A stretch of DNA of 64,000 bases from Xanthomonas arboricola (lineage in GTDB: Bacteria > Pseudomonadota > Gammaproteobacteria > Xanthomonadales > Xanthomonadaceae): the NCBI RefSeq assembly GCF_002940665.1, contig NZ_MIGY01000003.1, positions 558,001 to 622,000 of the forward strand, in the 5' to 3' direction. Shown here one piece after another: positions 33,859 through 43,890 of the stretch (position 1 is its first letter; every line of letters begins with the position of its first letter). Below the pieces are notes generated by a model, which was given only the letters and a program-made list of their open reading frames with translations, was not told the DNA's origin and made no database searches. Position numbers and translations under genes: made by a program.

Positions 33859-34143
33859 CTACCGGGCTAGTTTGCGGGCCGTGGGACGCTTTGCCGGCTC
33901 GGCGGCCATGCGCTTTTCCAGATAGCCACGCATGTCGTCCCAGGCGATGGTCTTCCCAGACGCGACAATGCCGGCATACCGCTGCTCGGCAATTGCATCG
34001 AAATCGGCACGACGCTCGACCGATTCCGCCTTTTCGGCGATCGCTTCCAGGATGAAATTATGTGCCGTCGTGCCGCCCCGCTTGGCTGCTGCAGCAACGC
34101 GCATCTTGAGTTCGTCTGGAAGACGGATGGTTGTAGTGCTCAT
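33859..34143 (-). CDS. ribbon-helix-helix antitoxin
   Basis: 94 aa from ATG 34143. MSTTTIRLPDELKMRVAAAAKRGGTTAHNFILEAIAEKA is a classical ribbon-helix-helix (CopG/ParD) DNA-binding segment, and the remaining residues form the toxin-binding tail ending KRPTARKLAR. It is encoded just before its ParE-like toxin and probably autoregulates the operon. Confidence 0.87.
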   Translation of the reverse strand: MSTTTIRLPDELKMRVAAAAKRGGTTAHNFILEAIAEKAESVERRADFDAIAEQRYAGIVASGKTIAWDDMRGYLEKRMAAEPAKRPTARKLAR

Positions 34144-34209
34144 GAAATCCTCGAGCTTATGGGTTGCGCACGCGCAAATGTAGCACAGCCGTGTCACAGC
34201 ACCTTGCAT

Positions 34210-34560
34210 CTACACCGCATGCCGGTTGCCTGCGTGCTCGAAAGCAACCGCGTCCGAGCGGGCGCCTACGCGCCTCTCCCAGGGCGGACCGGGGCACTCC
34301 ACTGACAGCGTGAGGCACCTAAAGCACCGCAACCATGCGTGCGAGTCAGGGTCCCCGCACCCCTTCTGATTTTGCAAGCACGCTTCGCTCCCCACCTCCA
34401 GGTGACTGCCGGCGCGGCAAAGTGAGTCAATGGCGTGGTGGCTGGGCTTGGCGATGCGCGGCACCTGGGTGGTGATGGCCGATGTGGCGGTAACCGGTGC
34501 GGATTCGGCGGCGTGGGCGGTGCCGGTCAGGGCGATGACGATCGCCCGGGGAAGACGCAT
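34210..34560 (-). CDS. hypothetical secreted protein or gene remnant
   Basis: 116 codons from ATG 34560: MRLPRAIVIALTGTAHAAESA looks like a short signal peptide cleaved after AHA. The first ~45 codons have the high third-position G+C of a genuine Xanthomonas gene, while the rest (from about LCRAGSHLEVGSEACLQ) loses that character. It may be the 5' stub of a periplasmic protein truncated where the accessory region joins purA. No family is recognised. Confidence 0.3.
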   Translation of the reverse strand: MRLPRAIVIALTGTAHAAESAPVTATSAITTQVPRIAKPSHHAIDSLCRAGSHLEVGSEACLQNQKGCGDPDSHAWLRCFRCLTLSVECPGPPWERRVGARSDAVAFEHAGNRHAV

Positions 34561-34665
34561 GCGAGTTCCCGTGGACGGGGCAAAGGCGCAGGCTTTGCAG
34601 TGCCGGCGATGACCCTCGCTCGCGCATCGCCAAAGGTCTTGCCACTGCTCAGCAATCCTCAAATG

Positions 34666-34694
34666 CCAACGGCCCGGACAAGCCGGGCCGTTGG
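34666..34694 (-). terminator. terminator-like hairpin downstream of purA
   Basis: Perfect 12-bp stem CCAACGGCCCGG / CCGGGCCGTTGG with the 5-nt loop ACAAG, 27 bp beyond the purA stop. The tail on the minus strand is only GCATTTG, so it is a strong hairpin with a weak T-tract. Confidence 0.6.
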
Positions 34695-34720
34695 ACGATG
34701 CCGCGTCTGGGGTCAGCCGA

Positions 34721-36437
<1,717 letters not shown>

Positions 36438-36623
36438 TCAGTGGCGCACCACCCACAGCGCGATCGCGCCCAGCACCAGCGTCACACCGCCAATCGCACG
36501 CAGTTGCGCGGTGGGCAGACTGAACAGTTGCTCGGCCATGCGCTTCCAGGCGGTGGGCGCGGCAAACAGCAGCAGGCCTTCGACGACGGCGATCAGGCAT
36601 AACGCGGACAAGAATTCGTGCAT
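36438..36623 (-). CDS. DUF2065 (YjeT-type) small membrane protein
   Basis: 61 aa from ATG 36623 (GTG 36632 also possible): MHEFLSALCLIAVVEGLLLF, then RMAEQLFSLPTAQLRAIGGV and a second hydrophobic segment TLVLGAIALWVVRH. Two transmembrane helices and a PTAW/RMAEQL centre are characteristic of DUF2065. In E. coli the homologue yjeT lies between hflC and purA, as here, which supports the call despite its size. Function is unknown. Confidence 0.87.
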   Translation of the reverse strand: MHEFLSALCLIAVVEGLLLFAAPTAWKRMAEQLFSLPTAQLRAIGGVTLVLGAIALWVVRH

Positions 36624-36681
36624 CAGCAACACCGGGACGTAGGGAACTGCAGTGTGCCGCGTCCGCAGCCTCCACGCGCCC

Positions 36682-36753
36682 CGCGTAGGAGCGCACCCGG
36701 GCGCGACGGGCGTTCCCGGTAAAGCCGGTCGCGCCCAGGTGCGCGCCTACGCG
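36682..36753. repeat. REP-type palindrome, copy 2
   Basis: CGCGTAGGAGCGCACCCGGG with the complementary arm ending GCGCCTACGCG, loop GGGCGTTCCCGGTAAAGCC. It lies 50 bp past the RAYT stop codon. Confidence 0.85.
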
Positions 36754-36805
36754 GCGGAGTGCGGCAAACGGTAAGCACGCAGTAGTTCTGCCGGCGGCTC
36801 GAAGC

Positions 36806-37270
36806 TCAGAGCCAGATCGCGTTCCAGAACGGATAATCACCGATGTGGGTGACCAGCCCGGCCCGGAGCGGATTGGCGATGAGGTAACGCGCGGCTGCGT
36901 GCAGGTCGTCGTCTTTGCGCAACGCGTGGTCGTGATAGCTGCGGCTCCAGACCGGTGCGTGATGCTGCCGCTGATCGTTCACCGAACGCGCTGCGCACGC
37001 TTTCATGCGTGAGACGGCGTCGGCCAAAGAGGTGACGCTCCCCAGTTGCAACAGCCAATGCGCATGATCGGGCATCAATACCCAGGCCAGCAGCCTGGCA
37101 TCGCAAGGCGTTGCTGCGGTGAATGCGCGGCAGGCGGTTGCTGCAAGCAGAAAATCTGCGAACACGGCGCGACGCTGCCACGTCGTGGTGGCCAACAGGT
37201 AAACGCTGTTGGGCGAAGACTGCCTGCCGCGGCGCAGCGCGCGATGCCCTGGAGAGTCGATGTTGGCCAT
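36806..37270 (-). CDS. REP-associated tyrosine transposase (RAYT, Y1 family)
   Basis: 154 aa, an IS200-like HUH transposase domestic to the host. The metal-binding HUH motif is MPDHAHWLLQL and the nucleophile Tyr lies in VWSRSYHDHALRKDDDL, followed by ARYLIANPLRAGLV, typical of RAYTs. It is flanked by its presumed targets: REP palindromes at 36682 on the 3' side, and at 37375 and 37521 on the 5' side. It splits hflC from DUF2065-purA, so it entered an otherwise conserved gene order. RAYTs mobilise REP sequences rather than themselves. Confidence 0.9.
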   Translation of the reverse strand: MANIDSPGHRALRRGRQSSPNSVYLLATTTWQRRAVFADFLLAATACRAFTAATPCDARLLAWVLMPDHAHWLLQLGSVTSLADAVSRMKACAARSVNDQRQHHAPVWSRSYHDHALRKDDDLHAAARYLIANPLRAGLVTHIGDYPFWNAIWL

Positions 37271-37374
37271 GGCGCGATGCTGACGGCCTTGGACAACGCG
37301 GGATATCGGCGGTTGCCGCGTTCTGCGCTAGGGGATCCAGGTGGCGGTTGACTGTCAAAGGCAGCGGGGGTCTG

Positions 37375-37410
37375 CCGGTAAGGCCCGTCGCGCCCGGGTG
37401 CGCTCCTACC
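37375..37410. repeat. REP half element
   Basis: Only the loop and right arm of the palindrome (CCGGTAAGGCCCGTCGCGCC then CGGGTGCGCTCCTAC) are present; the left arm is missing. It lies upstream of the RAYT gene. Confidence 0.75.
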
Positions 37411-37520
37411 GGGACGTGTCTGACCAGCACGAGAGAGGCGCGCCAGGCAGCTGCGGATTCCGGACATGACCCATTAGCATCGCAGTCCATGAAACGCCAT
37501 GCGCCCGATCCATCGGCCGG

Positions 37521-37612
37521 CGCGCGCCGCGCGTAGGAGCGCACCTGGGCGCGATGGGCGTTACCGGTAATGCTTCATCGCGCCCGGGTGCGCTCCTACG
37601 CGCGGCGCGCGC
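37521..37612. repeat. REP-type palindrome, copy 3 (longest arms)
   Basis: Arms extend outward as CGCGCGCCGCGCGTAGGAGC, with the complementary GCTCCTACGCGCGGCGCGCG on the right. The loop holds GGGCGTTACCGGTAATGC. Confidence 0.85.
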
Positions 37613-37642
37613 ATGCCTGCTCGGCAGTGACAGGCACCTACA

Positions 37643-37669
37643 AAAACGCCCGCATCACGCGGGCGTTTT
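37643..37669 (-). terminator. intrinsic terminator of hflKC
   Basis: AAAACGCCCGC / GCGGGCGTTTT, an 11-bp perfect stem with a 5-nt loop, followed on the minus strand by TTTTTG. It lies 18 bp after the hflC stop codon. Confidence 0.9.
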
Positions 37670-37687
37670 CGATTCAAAGCAGAGCGA

Positions 37688-38551
37688 TCAACGATCGCTC
37701 TTGAGGTACTGCAGGAACGGATCGTTCTTATCCAGCACCACCACGCCGTTGCCATCGGTCATGGAGCTGCGATATGCCTCCAGGCTGCGATAGAACGCAT
37801 AGAACGACGGATCCTTGGATCCGGCCTGGCCGTAGATGCGGGCTGCGTCGGCATCGCCTTCGCCGCGCAACTTCTGCGCATCGCGCTCAGCGTCGGCCAC
37901 GATCACGGTGGACTCGCGGTCGGCCTGGGCGCGGATGGTCAGGGCCTGCTCCTCGCCTTCGGCGCGCAGCTTGCTGGCTTCCTGCTTGCGCTGGGCGCGC
38001 ATGCGCTCGTAGACGTCGGTAATCACCTGGCTGTCGGTCGGCAGATCGATCTGCTTGATGCGCAGGTCGGTGATCTGCATGCCCAGGCCCTTGATCGCGC
38101 CGTTGATGCCCTTGAGCTGGTTGGCGATCAACTCGCTGCGATCACCGGAGACCAGCTGCTGCAACGTGCGCGAGTTGATCTGGTTACGCAGCGAGTCGGT
38201 GATGATCGGGGCCAGGCGCGAATTGGCCACCGACTCCTCGCCACCGGTGGCGCGATAGAACGCCCGCACATCGGAGATGTAGCCGATGGCGAAGAAGTCC
38301 ACGCTGACGTCTTTCTGCTCGGCAGTGAAGTAGCGCGCCGGGGCGGTGTCCAGCACCTGGAAGCGGCGATCGAACACGCGCACCGATTCCACCACCGGGA
38401 TCTTGAAGTGCAGGCCGGGCTTGAGGTCGGCACGCACCACGCGGCCCAGGTTGAGCACCATGGCGGTCTGGTCCTCGCGCACCACGAACACCGAGCCCAT
38501 CAGGGTCAGCAACACGGCGACGATCAGGCCGATGACTAGCGAATTCTTCAT
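37688..38551 (-). CDS. hflC: HflC, regulator of FtsH protease
   Basis: 287 aa. An N-terminal membrane anchor (SLVIGLIVAVLLTLMGSVFVV) is followed by the SPFH/prohibitin domain (REDQTAMVLNLGRVV, LHFKIPVVESVRVFDRR, RNQINSRTLQQLVSGDR) and the coiled RAQRKQEASKLRAEGEEQ region. With HflK it forms the periplasm-facing complex that surrounds and modulates the FtsH protease. The start overlaps the hflK stop as ATGA. Confidence 0.96.
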   Translation of the reverse strand: MKNSLVIGLIVAVLLTLMGSVFVVREDQTAMVLNLGRVVRADLKPGLHFKIPVVESVRVFDRRFQVLDTAPARYFTAEQKDVSVDFFAIGYISDVRAFYRATGGEESVANSRLAPIITDSLRNQINSRTLQQLVSGDRSELIANQLKGINGAIKGLGMQITDLRIKQIDLPTDSQVITDVYERMRAQRKQEASKLRAEGEEQALTIRAQADRESTVIVADAERDAQKLRGEGDADAARIYGQAGSKDPSFYAFYRSLEAYRSSMTDGNGVVVLDKNDPFLQYLKSDR

Positions 38552-39690
38552 TGTTCGGTTCCCTCACGGCCGGTCGGGCGCGGGCCGCGCTCCGGATTGC
38601 GGATGCCCTCGCTGCCGCCAGTGGCTTGCGGCGGATTCAACAGCACATCCTGCGGCACCATCGACGGCATGCCGCTGTTGCCCGCAGCACCGCTGGTGCT
38701 GGCGGACTTGCTGGCGTCGGCCGGCAGCGGCACGTAGATGACCTGGCGGCCATCGCTGCCGATCACCTTGCGGTTCTCCGACAGCACCTTCTGCACGGTT
38801 TCCAGCCACAGGCGCTTGCGCGTGACCTCGGGGGCGTTGGCGTACTGCTCCTGCAACAGCGTGAAGCGATCGGCGTCGCCCTCGGCCTTGGAGATCACCG
38901 CCTGCTTGTAGCCTTCGGCGCCGGTCCGGGTGCGCGCACCCTGGCCGCGTGCCTCGGGCACCACCTTGGCGGCGTAGGCCTGGGCCTCGTTGATCAGGCG
39001 CTCGCGCACCTGCTGGGCGCCGTTGACCTCGTCGAAGGCCGGCTTCACTTCTTCGGGCGGACGCGCGTCGGGCAGGGTCACACCGGTGACGGCCAGACCG
39101 GTGTTGTAGGCATCCAATGCCGCCTGCAGGCGGTCCTTGGAGGCAATGGCCAGCGGGCCGCGATTGTTGAGCACGGTATTGAGGTCGGAACGACCGACCT
39201 GCTCACGTACCGCACTCTGCGCGGCCTGCTCCAGCACCAGATCGGCATTGCGCGAACCGAACAGGTACTTGCGCGGGTCGCTGATCTGGTACTGCACGTT
39301 GAGCGAGACGTTGACGATGTTCTCGTCGCGGGTCAGCACCGGCACCTGGTTGCTGAAGGTCTTGATCTCGGTGGCGTTGACCTTGCGCACCGACTCGACC
39401 GGCCAGGGCAGCTTGAAGTTGGGGCCGGGCTGCAGGATGCGCGAGAACTGGCCGAAGCGCAGCACCACGCCACGCTGCTGCTCGCCGATGAGCTGGAAGC
39501 TGGAGAACAGCACCATCAGCACCACCGCAACCAGAATCCAGCGCCCCACGCCGCCATCGAACAGCTCTTTCAACGGGGCGGGCAGATTGCCCCAGCCACC
39601 ACCGTTGCCACCACCGCGCGGGTCCCAGGACCTGCGACGGTTGGGGTCCGGGCCGTCTCCGCCCTTGTTGCCGGGTGTGTTCCAGGCCAT
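38548..39690 (-). CDS. hflK: HflK, regulator of FtsH protease
   Basis: 380 aa from ATG 39690 (GGAG upstream). A Gly/Pro/Asn-rich cytoplasmic N-terminus (GGDGPDPNRRRSWDPRGGG) precedes one membrane helix (WILVAVVLMVLFSSF) and the SPFH domain (GEQQRGVVLRFGQF, PGPNFKLPWPVESV, VNVSLNVQYQISDPRKYLF). Its C-terminal tail is Pro/Gly rich. It partners with HflC, encoded immediately downstream in the same operon. Confidence 0.96.
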   Translation of the reverse strand: MAWNTPGNKGGDGPDPNRRRSWDPRGGGNGGGWGNLPAPLKELFDGGVGRWILVAVVLMVLFSSFQLIGEQQRGVVLRFGQFSRILQPGPNFKLPWPVESVRKVNATEIKTFSNQVPVLTRDENIVNVSLNVQYQISDPRKYLFGSRNADLVLEQAAQSAVREQVGRSDLNTVLNNRGPLAIASKDRLQAALDAYNTGLAVTGVTLPDARPPEEVKPAFDEVNGAQQVRERLINEAQAYAAKVVPEARGQGARTRTGAEGYKQAVISKAEGDADRFTLLQEQYANAPEVTRKRLWLETVQKVLSENRKVIGSDGRQVIYVPLPADASKSASTSGAAGNSGMPSMVPQDVLLNPPQATGGSEGIRNPERGPRPTGREGTEQ

Positions 39691-40198
39691 GCACGCTCCG
39701 TGATCGAGGGGCTGTGCGGGCCAGTCCCGCAGTGCCGCCGTGTTGTGTGATTCGATGATTCTACTAGATGGGGCAGACCGACCGTTTTGAAAGGCCTCAA
39801 CCGGCGCATGCCGATTTAGCCGCCGGGGTGCATCGAGCGGGGGGAAGGGAATCGGGCGATGGCAGGGCGCGCACCGCCGATGCGCTCTTGCGGGCCGGAA
39901 AGGGGCCGACGTTCCGGCCCTGGCTGTCGGGGAGCAGCCAGACGATGCAACCGGGCCTGTGGGCAATCAACCTGCCGCCTGCGGGCGATCGCCCAGCATG
40001 CAGCCGATGGCCTACGAACACTGATGGGCAGATGGCGGGGAACGCGTCGTTGGTTACGGCATCAGCATCGGGGGGCGAGAGTCGCCGGCACTGGCCAACG
40101 CGGCCGAACGCGGTCGGTTAAGCATGCCTCCGTCGATCGCGCCGGCCGCCATCGCGCGCCGCTTCATCACACTGCCAGGCCACAGCGCGCCCAAGTAC
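39691..40198. other. intergenic region upstream of hflK
   Basis: About 500 bp between hflK and the 3' end of the CheY-like gene. Frames on both strands lack family resemblance. The hflK promoter should lie near 39740-39770, where the sequence is locally A+T richer (a TAGAAT hexamer on the minus strand at about 39760). I see nothing else. Confidence 0.45.
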
Positions 40199-40585
40199 TT
40201 ATACGGTCGGCGGTTCGTCTTTCTGGTTGAACACGCGCTCCATCACTTCCAGCAACTCGTCTGCGGAGAACGGCTTGGTGATGTAGGCGCGCGCGCCTTG
40301 GCGCATGCCCCACATGCGATCGGTGTCCTGGTCCTTGGTGGTCACCAGGATCACCGGGATGTGCTGGGTGGCCGGCTCGCGCTTGAGCGTACGCGTGGCC
40401 TGGAAGCCATTGAGGTTGGGCATCACCACATCCATCAGCACCAGATCCGGCAACGAGGACTTGGCCGCTTCCACGCCGGCAGCACCATCGGTTGCGGTGA
40501 TCGTTTCGTGCCCCAGCTTCTCGACGATGCGCTGAATCCCCAGCAGCTGCGACGGCGAGTCGTCGACGATCAGAATGCGTGCCAT
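40199..40585 (-). CDS. CheY-like response regulator (PilH type)
   Basis: 128 aa, a single receiver domain: acidic pair D8-D9 (ILIVDDSP), phospho-acceptor D52 (LVLMDVVMP), switch Thr (LVTTKDQD) and K104 (ITKPFS). The sequence style (NLNGFQATRTLKREPATQHIPVILVTTKDQDTDRMWGMRQGARAYI) matches PilH/PilG-type regulators of type IV pilus twitching. It stands alone, without the rest of a chemosensory cluster, so the pathway is inferred. Confidence 0.88.
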   Translation of the reverse strand: MARILIVDDSPSQLLGIQRIVEKLGHETITATDGAAGVEAAKSSLPDLVLMDVVMPNLNGFQATRTLKREPATQHIPVILVTTKDQDTDRMWGMRQGARAYITKPFSADELLEVMERVFNQKDEPPTV

Positions 40586-40970
40586 GCGTTTCCCCTAGTG
40601 TGCGCGGCGAGTGTAGTGCGCCGGCCGCGCTTTCGGTAGCTGGGCCAGGGGGTGCGCCCGGCGATGCGGTTGCGATGTGTGATCCGGTGGCGCGTTGCTG
40701 GTGTGCTGTCCAACGCGTACTACGTTGGACAGGGCGCAGCTGGATTCAGCAACATCGCAGAGGGTCGTTGGCCCATGCATCGCATGCATGCTGGCCCCTC
40801 AATCCTTCACCCACAGCAGAGGCGATCGGTCCCTTCCCGCATCGGGAGAAGGTAGCGCGCAGCGCCGGATGCGGGTACGGCGGCGTTTTGCCGCCGCAGA
40901 TCGGCGTTCGCTGGCGCGCCACCTGCCCAAAACCGAACCCTCACCCCTTCCCCGCGGCGGCCCACGCGGC
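40586..40970. repeat. intergenic region with short interspersed repeat
   Basis: 40828-40880 is related to 12240-12291 (hairpin CTTCCCGCATCGGGAGAAGG, then GCCGGATGCGGGTACGG), followed at 40928-40955 by an ACCCTCACCCC-type stretch. A TGTCCAACGCGTACTACGTTGGACA inverted repeat lies at about 40707-40731. No gene is seen. Confidence 0.55.
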
Positions 40971-41861
40971 CTATACCGATTCGCCGAACGCCTTGGCCAG
41001 GTTGCGGTAGGCTTTTTTCTGCGCATCGTCTGTGGGAGCCGGGGCCAGGATTTCCAGCTCCACGATCTGGTCGCCCGGCGCGGTACCCGGCAGGCCGCGG
41101 CCGCGCAGGCGCAGCTTGCGCCCGGCGTCCGAGTCGGCCGGCACCTTCAACTCCACCGACCCGCCCAGGGTCGGCACGTTGATGGTGGTGCCCAGTGCCG
41201 CCTGCCAGGGCATGACCTGCAGGGTGTACAGGATGTTGCGCCCGTCCACCTCGAACTGCGGGTGCGCGGCGTATTCGATCTCCAGCAGCAGGTTGCCGCC
41301 GCCATTGCCCTGCCCGCTCAGGCGGATCACCTGGCCAGGCTGCACGCCCTTGGGCACGCGCACATCCAGCTGCTTGCCGTTGATGGTGATGCGCACGCTG
41401 TCGCCCGCATGCACCGCTTCCAACGGCACCGCCAGCTTGGCGCGGGTGTCGCCGCGCGCCTGCGGCCCCGCGCCGGCACCGGTCCCCGGGCCACGCGGAC
41501 GGCCGCCGCGCTGGCCGGCAAACAGGCTTTCGAAGAAATCGCTGAAGCCGCCACCGGCGCCGCCGTTGCCGAACACTTCCTCGTAGTCGTAGCCCTGCCC
41601 ACCGCCGTAACTGGGCGGGGCCTGGAACTCGTCGCCCGGGCGGAAGCCCTGCGCCTTGAGCTGGTCGTAAGCCTTGCGCTTGGCCGGGTCGCGCAGCGCC
41701 TCGTAGGCTTCGTTGATCGCCTTGAACTTGTCTTCGGCGCCAGCCTCCTTGCTGACGTCGGGGTGGTACTTGCGCGCCAGCCGGCGGTAGGCGGTCTTGA
41801 TCTCCGCATCGCCTGCGCTGGGCTCCACGCCCAGCGTTGCGTAGTAATCCTTGAATTCCAT
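40971..41861 (-). CDS. cbpA: CbpA-type DnaJ-domain co-chaperone
   Basis: 296 aa. It has a J domain at residues 1-70 with the HPD tripeptide at 33-35, a Gly-rich linker with FSDFFESLFAG, and two C-terminal beta domains (RITINGKQLDVRVPKGVQPG; GTTINVPTLGGSVELKVP) without the DnaJ zinc fingers. This is the CbpA architecture. It stimulates DnaK and may bind curved DNA. It lies downstream of hsp20 on the same strand, forming a stress-gene pair. Confidence 0.92.
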   Translation of the reverse strand: MEFKDYYATLGVEPSAGDAEIKTAYRRLARKYHPDVSKEAGAEDKFKAINEAYEALRDPAKRKAYDQLKAQGFRPGDEFQAPPSYGGGQGYDYEEVFGNGGAGGGFSDFFESLFAGQRGGRPRGPGTGAGAGPQARGDTRAKLAVPLEAVHAGDSVRITINGKQLDVRVPKGVQPGQVIRLSGQGNGGGNLLLEIEYAAHPQFEVDGRNILYTLQVMPWQAALGTTINVPTLGGSVELKVPADSDAGRKLRLRGRGLPGTAPGDQIVELEILAPAPTDDAQKKAYRNLAKAFGESV

Positions 41862-42001
41862 CTAATCACCTCTGAAAAAAACGGCCCGCAGCCGAGGCCA
41901 CGAGCCAGTCATATCGCAGCCGGGCGGGCAACCGCACCTATTCTACGGTGCAGTTGCCGCCGGGAAGCGAAGCACGCCGCTTCGCTCCAGGGTTTGCTGC
42001 C

Positions 42002-42478
42002 TTACTGCACGGTGCTGCCGCCGGTGTCCTGGCCGTTGCCAACCTGGATGCGGCGCGGGGTGGCCGCCGGGCGCTTGGGGATGCGGATTTCCAGCACGCC
42101 GTTGTGCCCGGTTGCGGTGATGCCGTCGGCATCGGCACTGTCGGGCAGCGCGAAGCGACGATGGAAGCTGCCGTAGCGGCGCTCGATGCGCGAGAAGCGC
42201 TCGGTTTCGGTGCTGGACTCGCCCTTGCGCTCGCCCTTGATCGACAGGATGCCCTTGTCCATCTGCACCTCGATCTGGGCGGGGTCGATGCCTGGCAGGT
42301 CGGCATACAGCACGAAGTGGTTGGCCTCTTCCTTGATGTCCACGCGCGGCACCCACTGCGCGGTCACCACCGCCGATTCGTCGGTGTCGCCGTTCTGCTC
42401 GAAGAAACGGTCGAACACGTGCTTGATCTCGTTTTGCAGCGCATGGGTGGGCCACTGGGGATAACGAACGATGTTCAT
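42002..42478 (-). CDS. Hsp20 small heat-shock protein
   Basis: 158 aa with the alpha-crystallin domain at ~40-140: PRVDIKEEANHFVLYADLPG, GILSIKGERKGES, RRYGSFHRRFALPDSADADG, GVLEIRIPKR. It is an ATP-independent holdase that protects unfolded proteins. GGAGG lies upstream of ATG 42478, and a sigma-32-like promoter is seen 70-100 bp upstream. cbpA follows 140 bp downstream. Confidence 0.95.
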   Translation of the reverse strand: MNIVRYPQWPTHALQNEIKHVFDRFFEQNGDTDESAVVTAQWVPRVDIKEEANHFVLYADLPGIDPAQIEVQMDKGILSIKGERKGESSTETERFSRIERRYGSFHRRFALPDSADADGITATGHNGVLEIRIPKRPAATPRRIQVGNGQDTGGSTVQ

Positions 42479-42547
42479 TGCGAGCCTCCAAAAGGTTGGG
42501 TGAGGGGCCGGCTGCCGCGGCGTGCGCCATTGCGCCGGCCATGTGCG

Positions 42548-42577
42548 TCAGATAGGCGTGCCGCTGCGGATTTCAAG
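42548..42577 (-). promoter_or_regulatory. sigma-32-like heat-shock promoter of hsp20
   Basis: On the minus strand CTTGAAA (42571-42577), a 14-bp spacer and CCTATCTGA (42548-42556) resemble the heat-shock consensus CTTGAA / CCCCATnTA. Just upstream, an AAGCGCGT-TG-ACGCGCTT inverted repeat (42575-42592) overlaps the -35 box and could be an operator. Confidence 0.5.
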
Positions 42578-42640
42578 CGCGTTGACGCGCTTTTCCCTCG
42601 CCCCTTTCTAGACTTCGTTCAGCCGCAGGAGCCCAGCCCC

Positions 42641-43123
42641 ATGACCATCCACGTTGGTGACCGCATTCCCGAAGTCGTGCTCAAGCGCCTGCGCGAGGGC
42701 ATCGAGGCAGTCGACACCCACAGCCTGTTCGCCGGCCGCAAGGTGCTGCTGTTCGCGGTGCCGGGCGCCTTTACTCCGACCTGCTCGGCCAAACACCTGC
42801 CGGGCTATGTGGAGCACTTCGACGCATTCCGCAAACGCGGCATCGAGGTGCTGTGCACCGCGGTCAACGACCCGTTCGTGATGCAGGCCTGGGGCCGCAG
42901 CCAGCTGATCCCCGACGGCCTGCACCTGCTGCCCGACGGCAACGCCGAACTGGCCCGCGCACTGGGCCTGGAGATCGACGCCAGCGGCTCGGGCATGGGC
43001 CTGCGCTCGCGCCGCTACGCACTGTATGCCGACGACGCCGTGGTCAAGGCCTTGTTCGTCGAAGAACCCGGCGAATTCAAGGTGTCTGCCGCCGATTACG
43101 TGCTGCAGCACCTGCCCGATTGA
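42641..43123 (+). CDS. peroxiredoxin (Prx5/AhpE-like, type II)
   Basis: 160 aa from ATG 42641 (AGGAG eight bases upstream). The peroxidatic Cys is in PGAFTPTCSAKHLPGY (C48), the Prx5-group motif, and C72 (EVLCTAVND) is the only other conserved cysteine. It reduces peroxides with glutaredoxin or thioredoxin. The ferritin-like gene follows 43 bp downstream, so peroxide removal and iron storage may be co-expressed. Confidence 0.93.
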   Translation: MTIHVGDRIPEVVLKRLREGIEAVDTHSLFAGRKVLLFAVPGAFTPTCSAKHLPGYVEHFDAFRKRGIEVLCTAVNDPFVMQAWGRSQLIPDGLHLLPDGNAELARALGLEIDASGSGMGLRSRRYALYADDAVVKALFVEEPGEFKVSAADYVLQHLPD

Positions 43124-43166
43124 TGCATTGATTCCCCCCAACCACTCAGAAGGAAACCGGCCAGCC

Positions 43167-43727
43167 ATGTCTAACCAGCCAGCCAAGCAACTCCCCGACG
43201 GCATCACCGATACCGCCACCTTGCGCAGCCGCGCACGCCAGAGCATCGAAGACGGTGCCATCACCGAGAGCTACCACGCCGACCGCGAGGCGGTGATCGA
43301 GCTGCTCAACACTGCACTGGCCACCGAATACGTGTGCACCTTGCGGTATTACCGCCATTACTTCATGGCCAAGGGCATGCTTGCCGACGCGGTCAAGGGC
43401 GAGTTCCTGGAGCATGCGCAGCAGGAACAGGCGCACGCACACAGGCTCGCCGAGCGCATCGTGCAGCTGGGCGGCGAACCGGACCTCAACCCGGACACCC
43501 TGACCAAGCGCTCGCATGCCGAATACAAGGAAGGCACCGACCTGCGCGACATGGTCAAGGAAAACCTGATCGCCGAGCGCATTGCCATCGACAGCTACCG
43601 CGAGATGATCGATTTCATCGGCGACAAGGACACCACCACCAAGCGCATCCTGGAAGACATCCTGGCCCAGGAAGAAGAGCATGCCGACGAGTTCGCCGAC
43701 CTGCTGGAAGGCTGGATCGGCGAGTGA
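43167..43727 (+). CDS. ferritin-like (bacterioferritin/Dps-type) protein
   Basis: 186 aa, four-helix ferritin-like protein. The likely di-iron ligands lie in ATEYVCTLRYYRHYF, EFLEHAQQEQAHAHRLAER, ERIAIDSYREMI and QEEEHADEFADLL. The ~20-residue N-terminal extension is unstructured. It probably stores or detoxifies iron, alongside the upstream peroxiredoxin. An intrinsic terminator follows. Confidence 0.9.
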   Translation: MSNQPAKQLPDGITDTATLRSRARQSIEDGAITESYHADREAVIELLNTALATEYVCTLRYYRHYFMAKGMLADAVKGEFLEHAQQEQAHAHRLAERIVQLGGEPDLNPDTLTKRSHAEYKEGTDLRDMVKENLIAERIAIDSYREMIDFIGDKDTTTKRILEDILAQEEEHADEFADLLEGWIGE

Positions 43728-43826
43728 GCTAAGTCTTGCAACGTAGCGATGAGCGTTGCGAGCGATGATCGGTATCGACATTCACAGTGACGTTGAAAGT
43801 TGAAATCGACTCGATGATTTAAGCAA

Positions 43827-43856
43827 ACAGGGCGCCTTGAGCGCCCTGTCTGTTTT
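43827..43856 (+). terminator. intrinsic terminator after the ferritin-like gene
   Basis: ACAGGGCGC / GCGCCCTGT, a 9-bp stem with the loop CTTGA, followed by CTGTTTT; 100 bp after the stop codon. Confidence 0.8.
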
Positions 43857-43890
43857 CTGTGCCGCAGGATGGTGTGTGGTTGCCTGTGGC

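Larger units (their letters stand above)
37271..37687. other. intergenic region with REP elements and hflC terminator
   Basis: It contains a half REP (37375-37410), a full REP (37521-37612) and the hflC terminator (37643-37669). No coding sequence is seen. Confidence 0.6.

Noticed and set aside
36438-36632. Initially suspected to be a chance ORF because of its size
   Set aside because: Kept as a real gene: the DUF2065 pattern and the conserved position between hflC and purA support it.
39691-40198. Short frames (for example 39797-40021 minus) as a possible gene upstream of hflK
   Set aside because: No ribosome site, no family resemblance, and codon bias unlike neighbouring genes.
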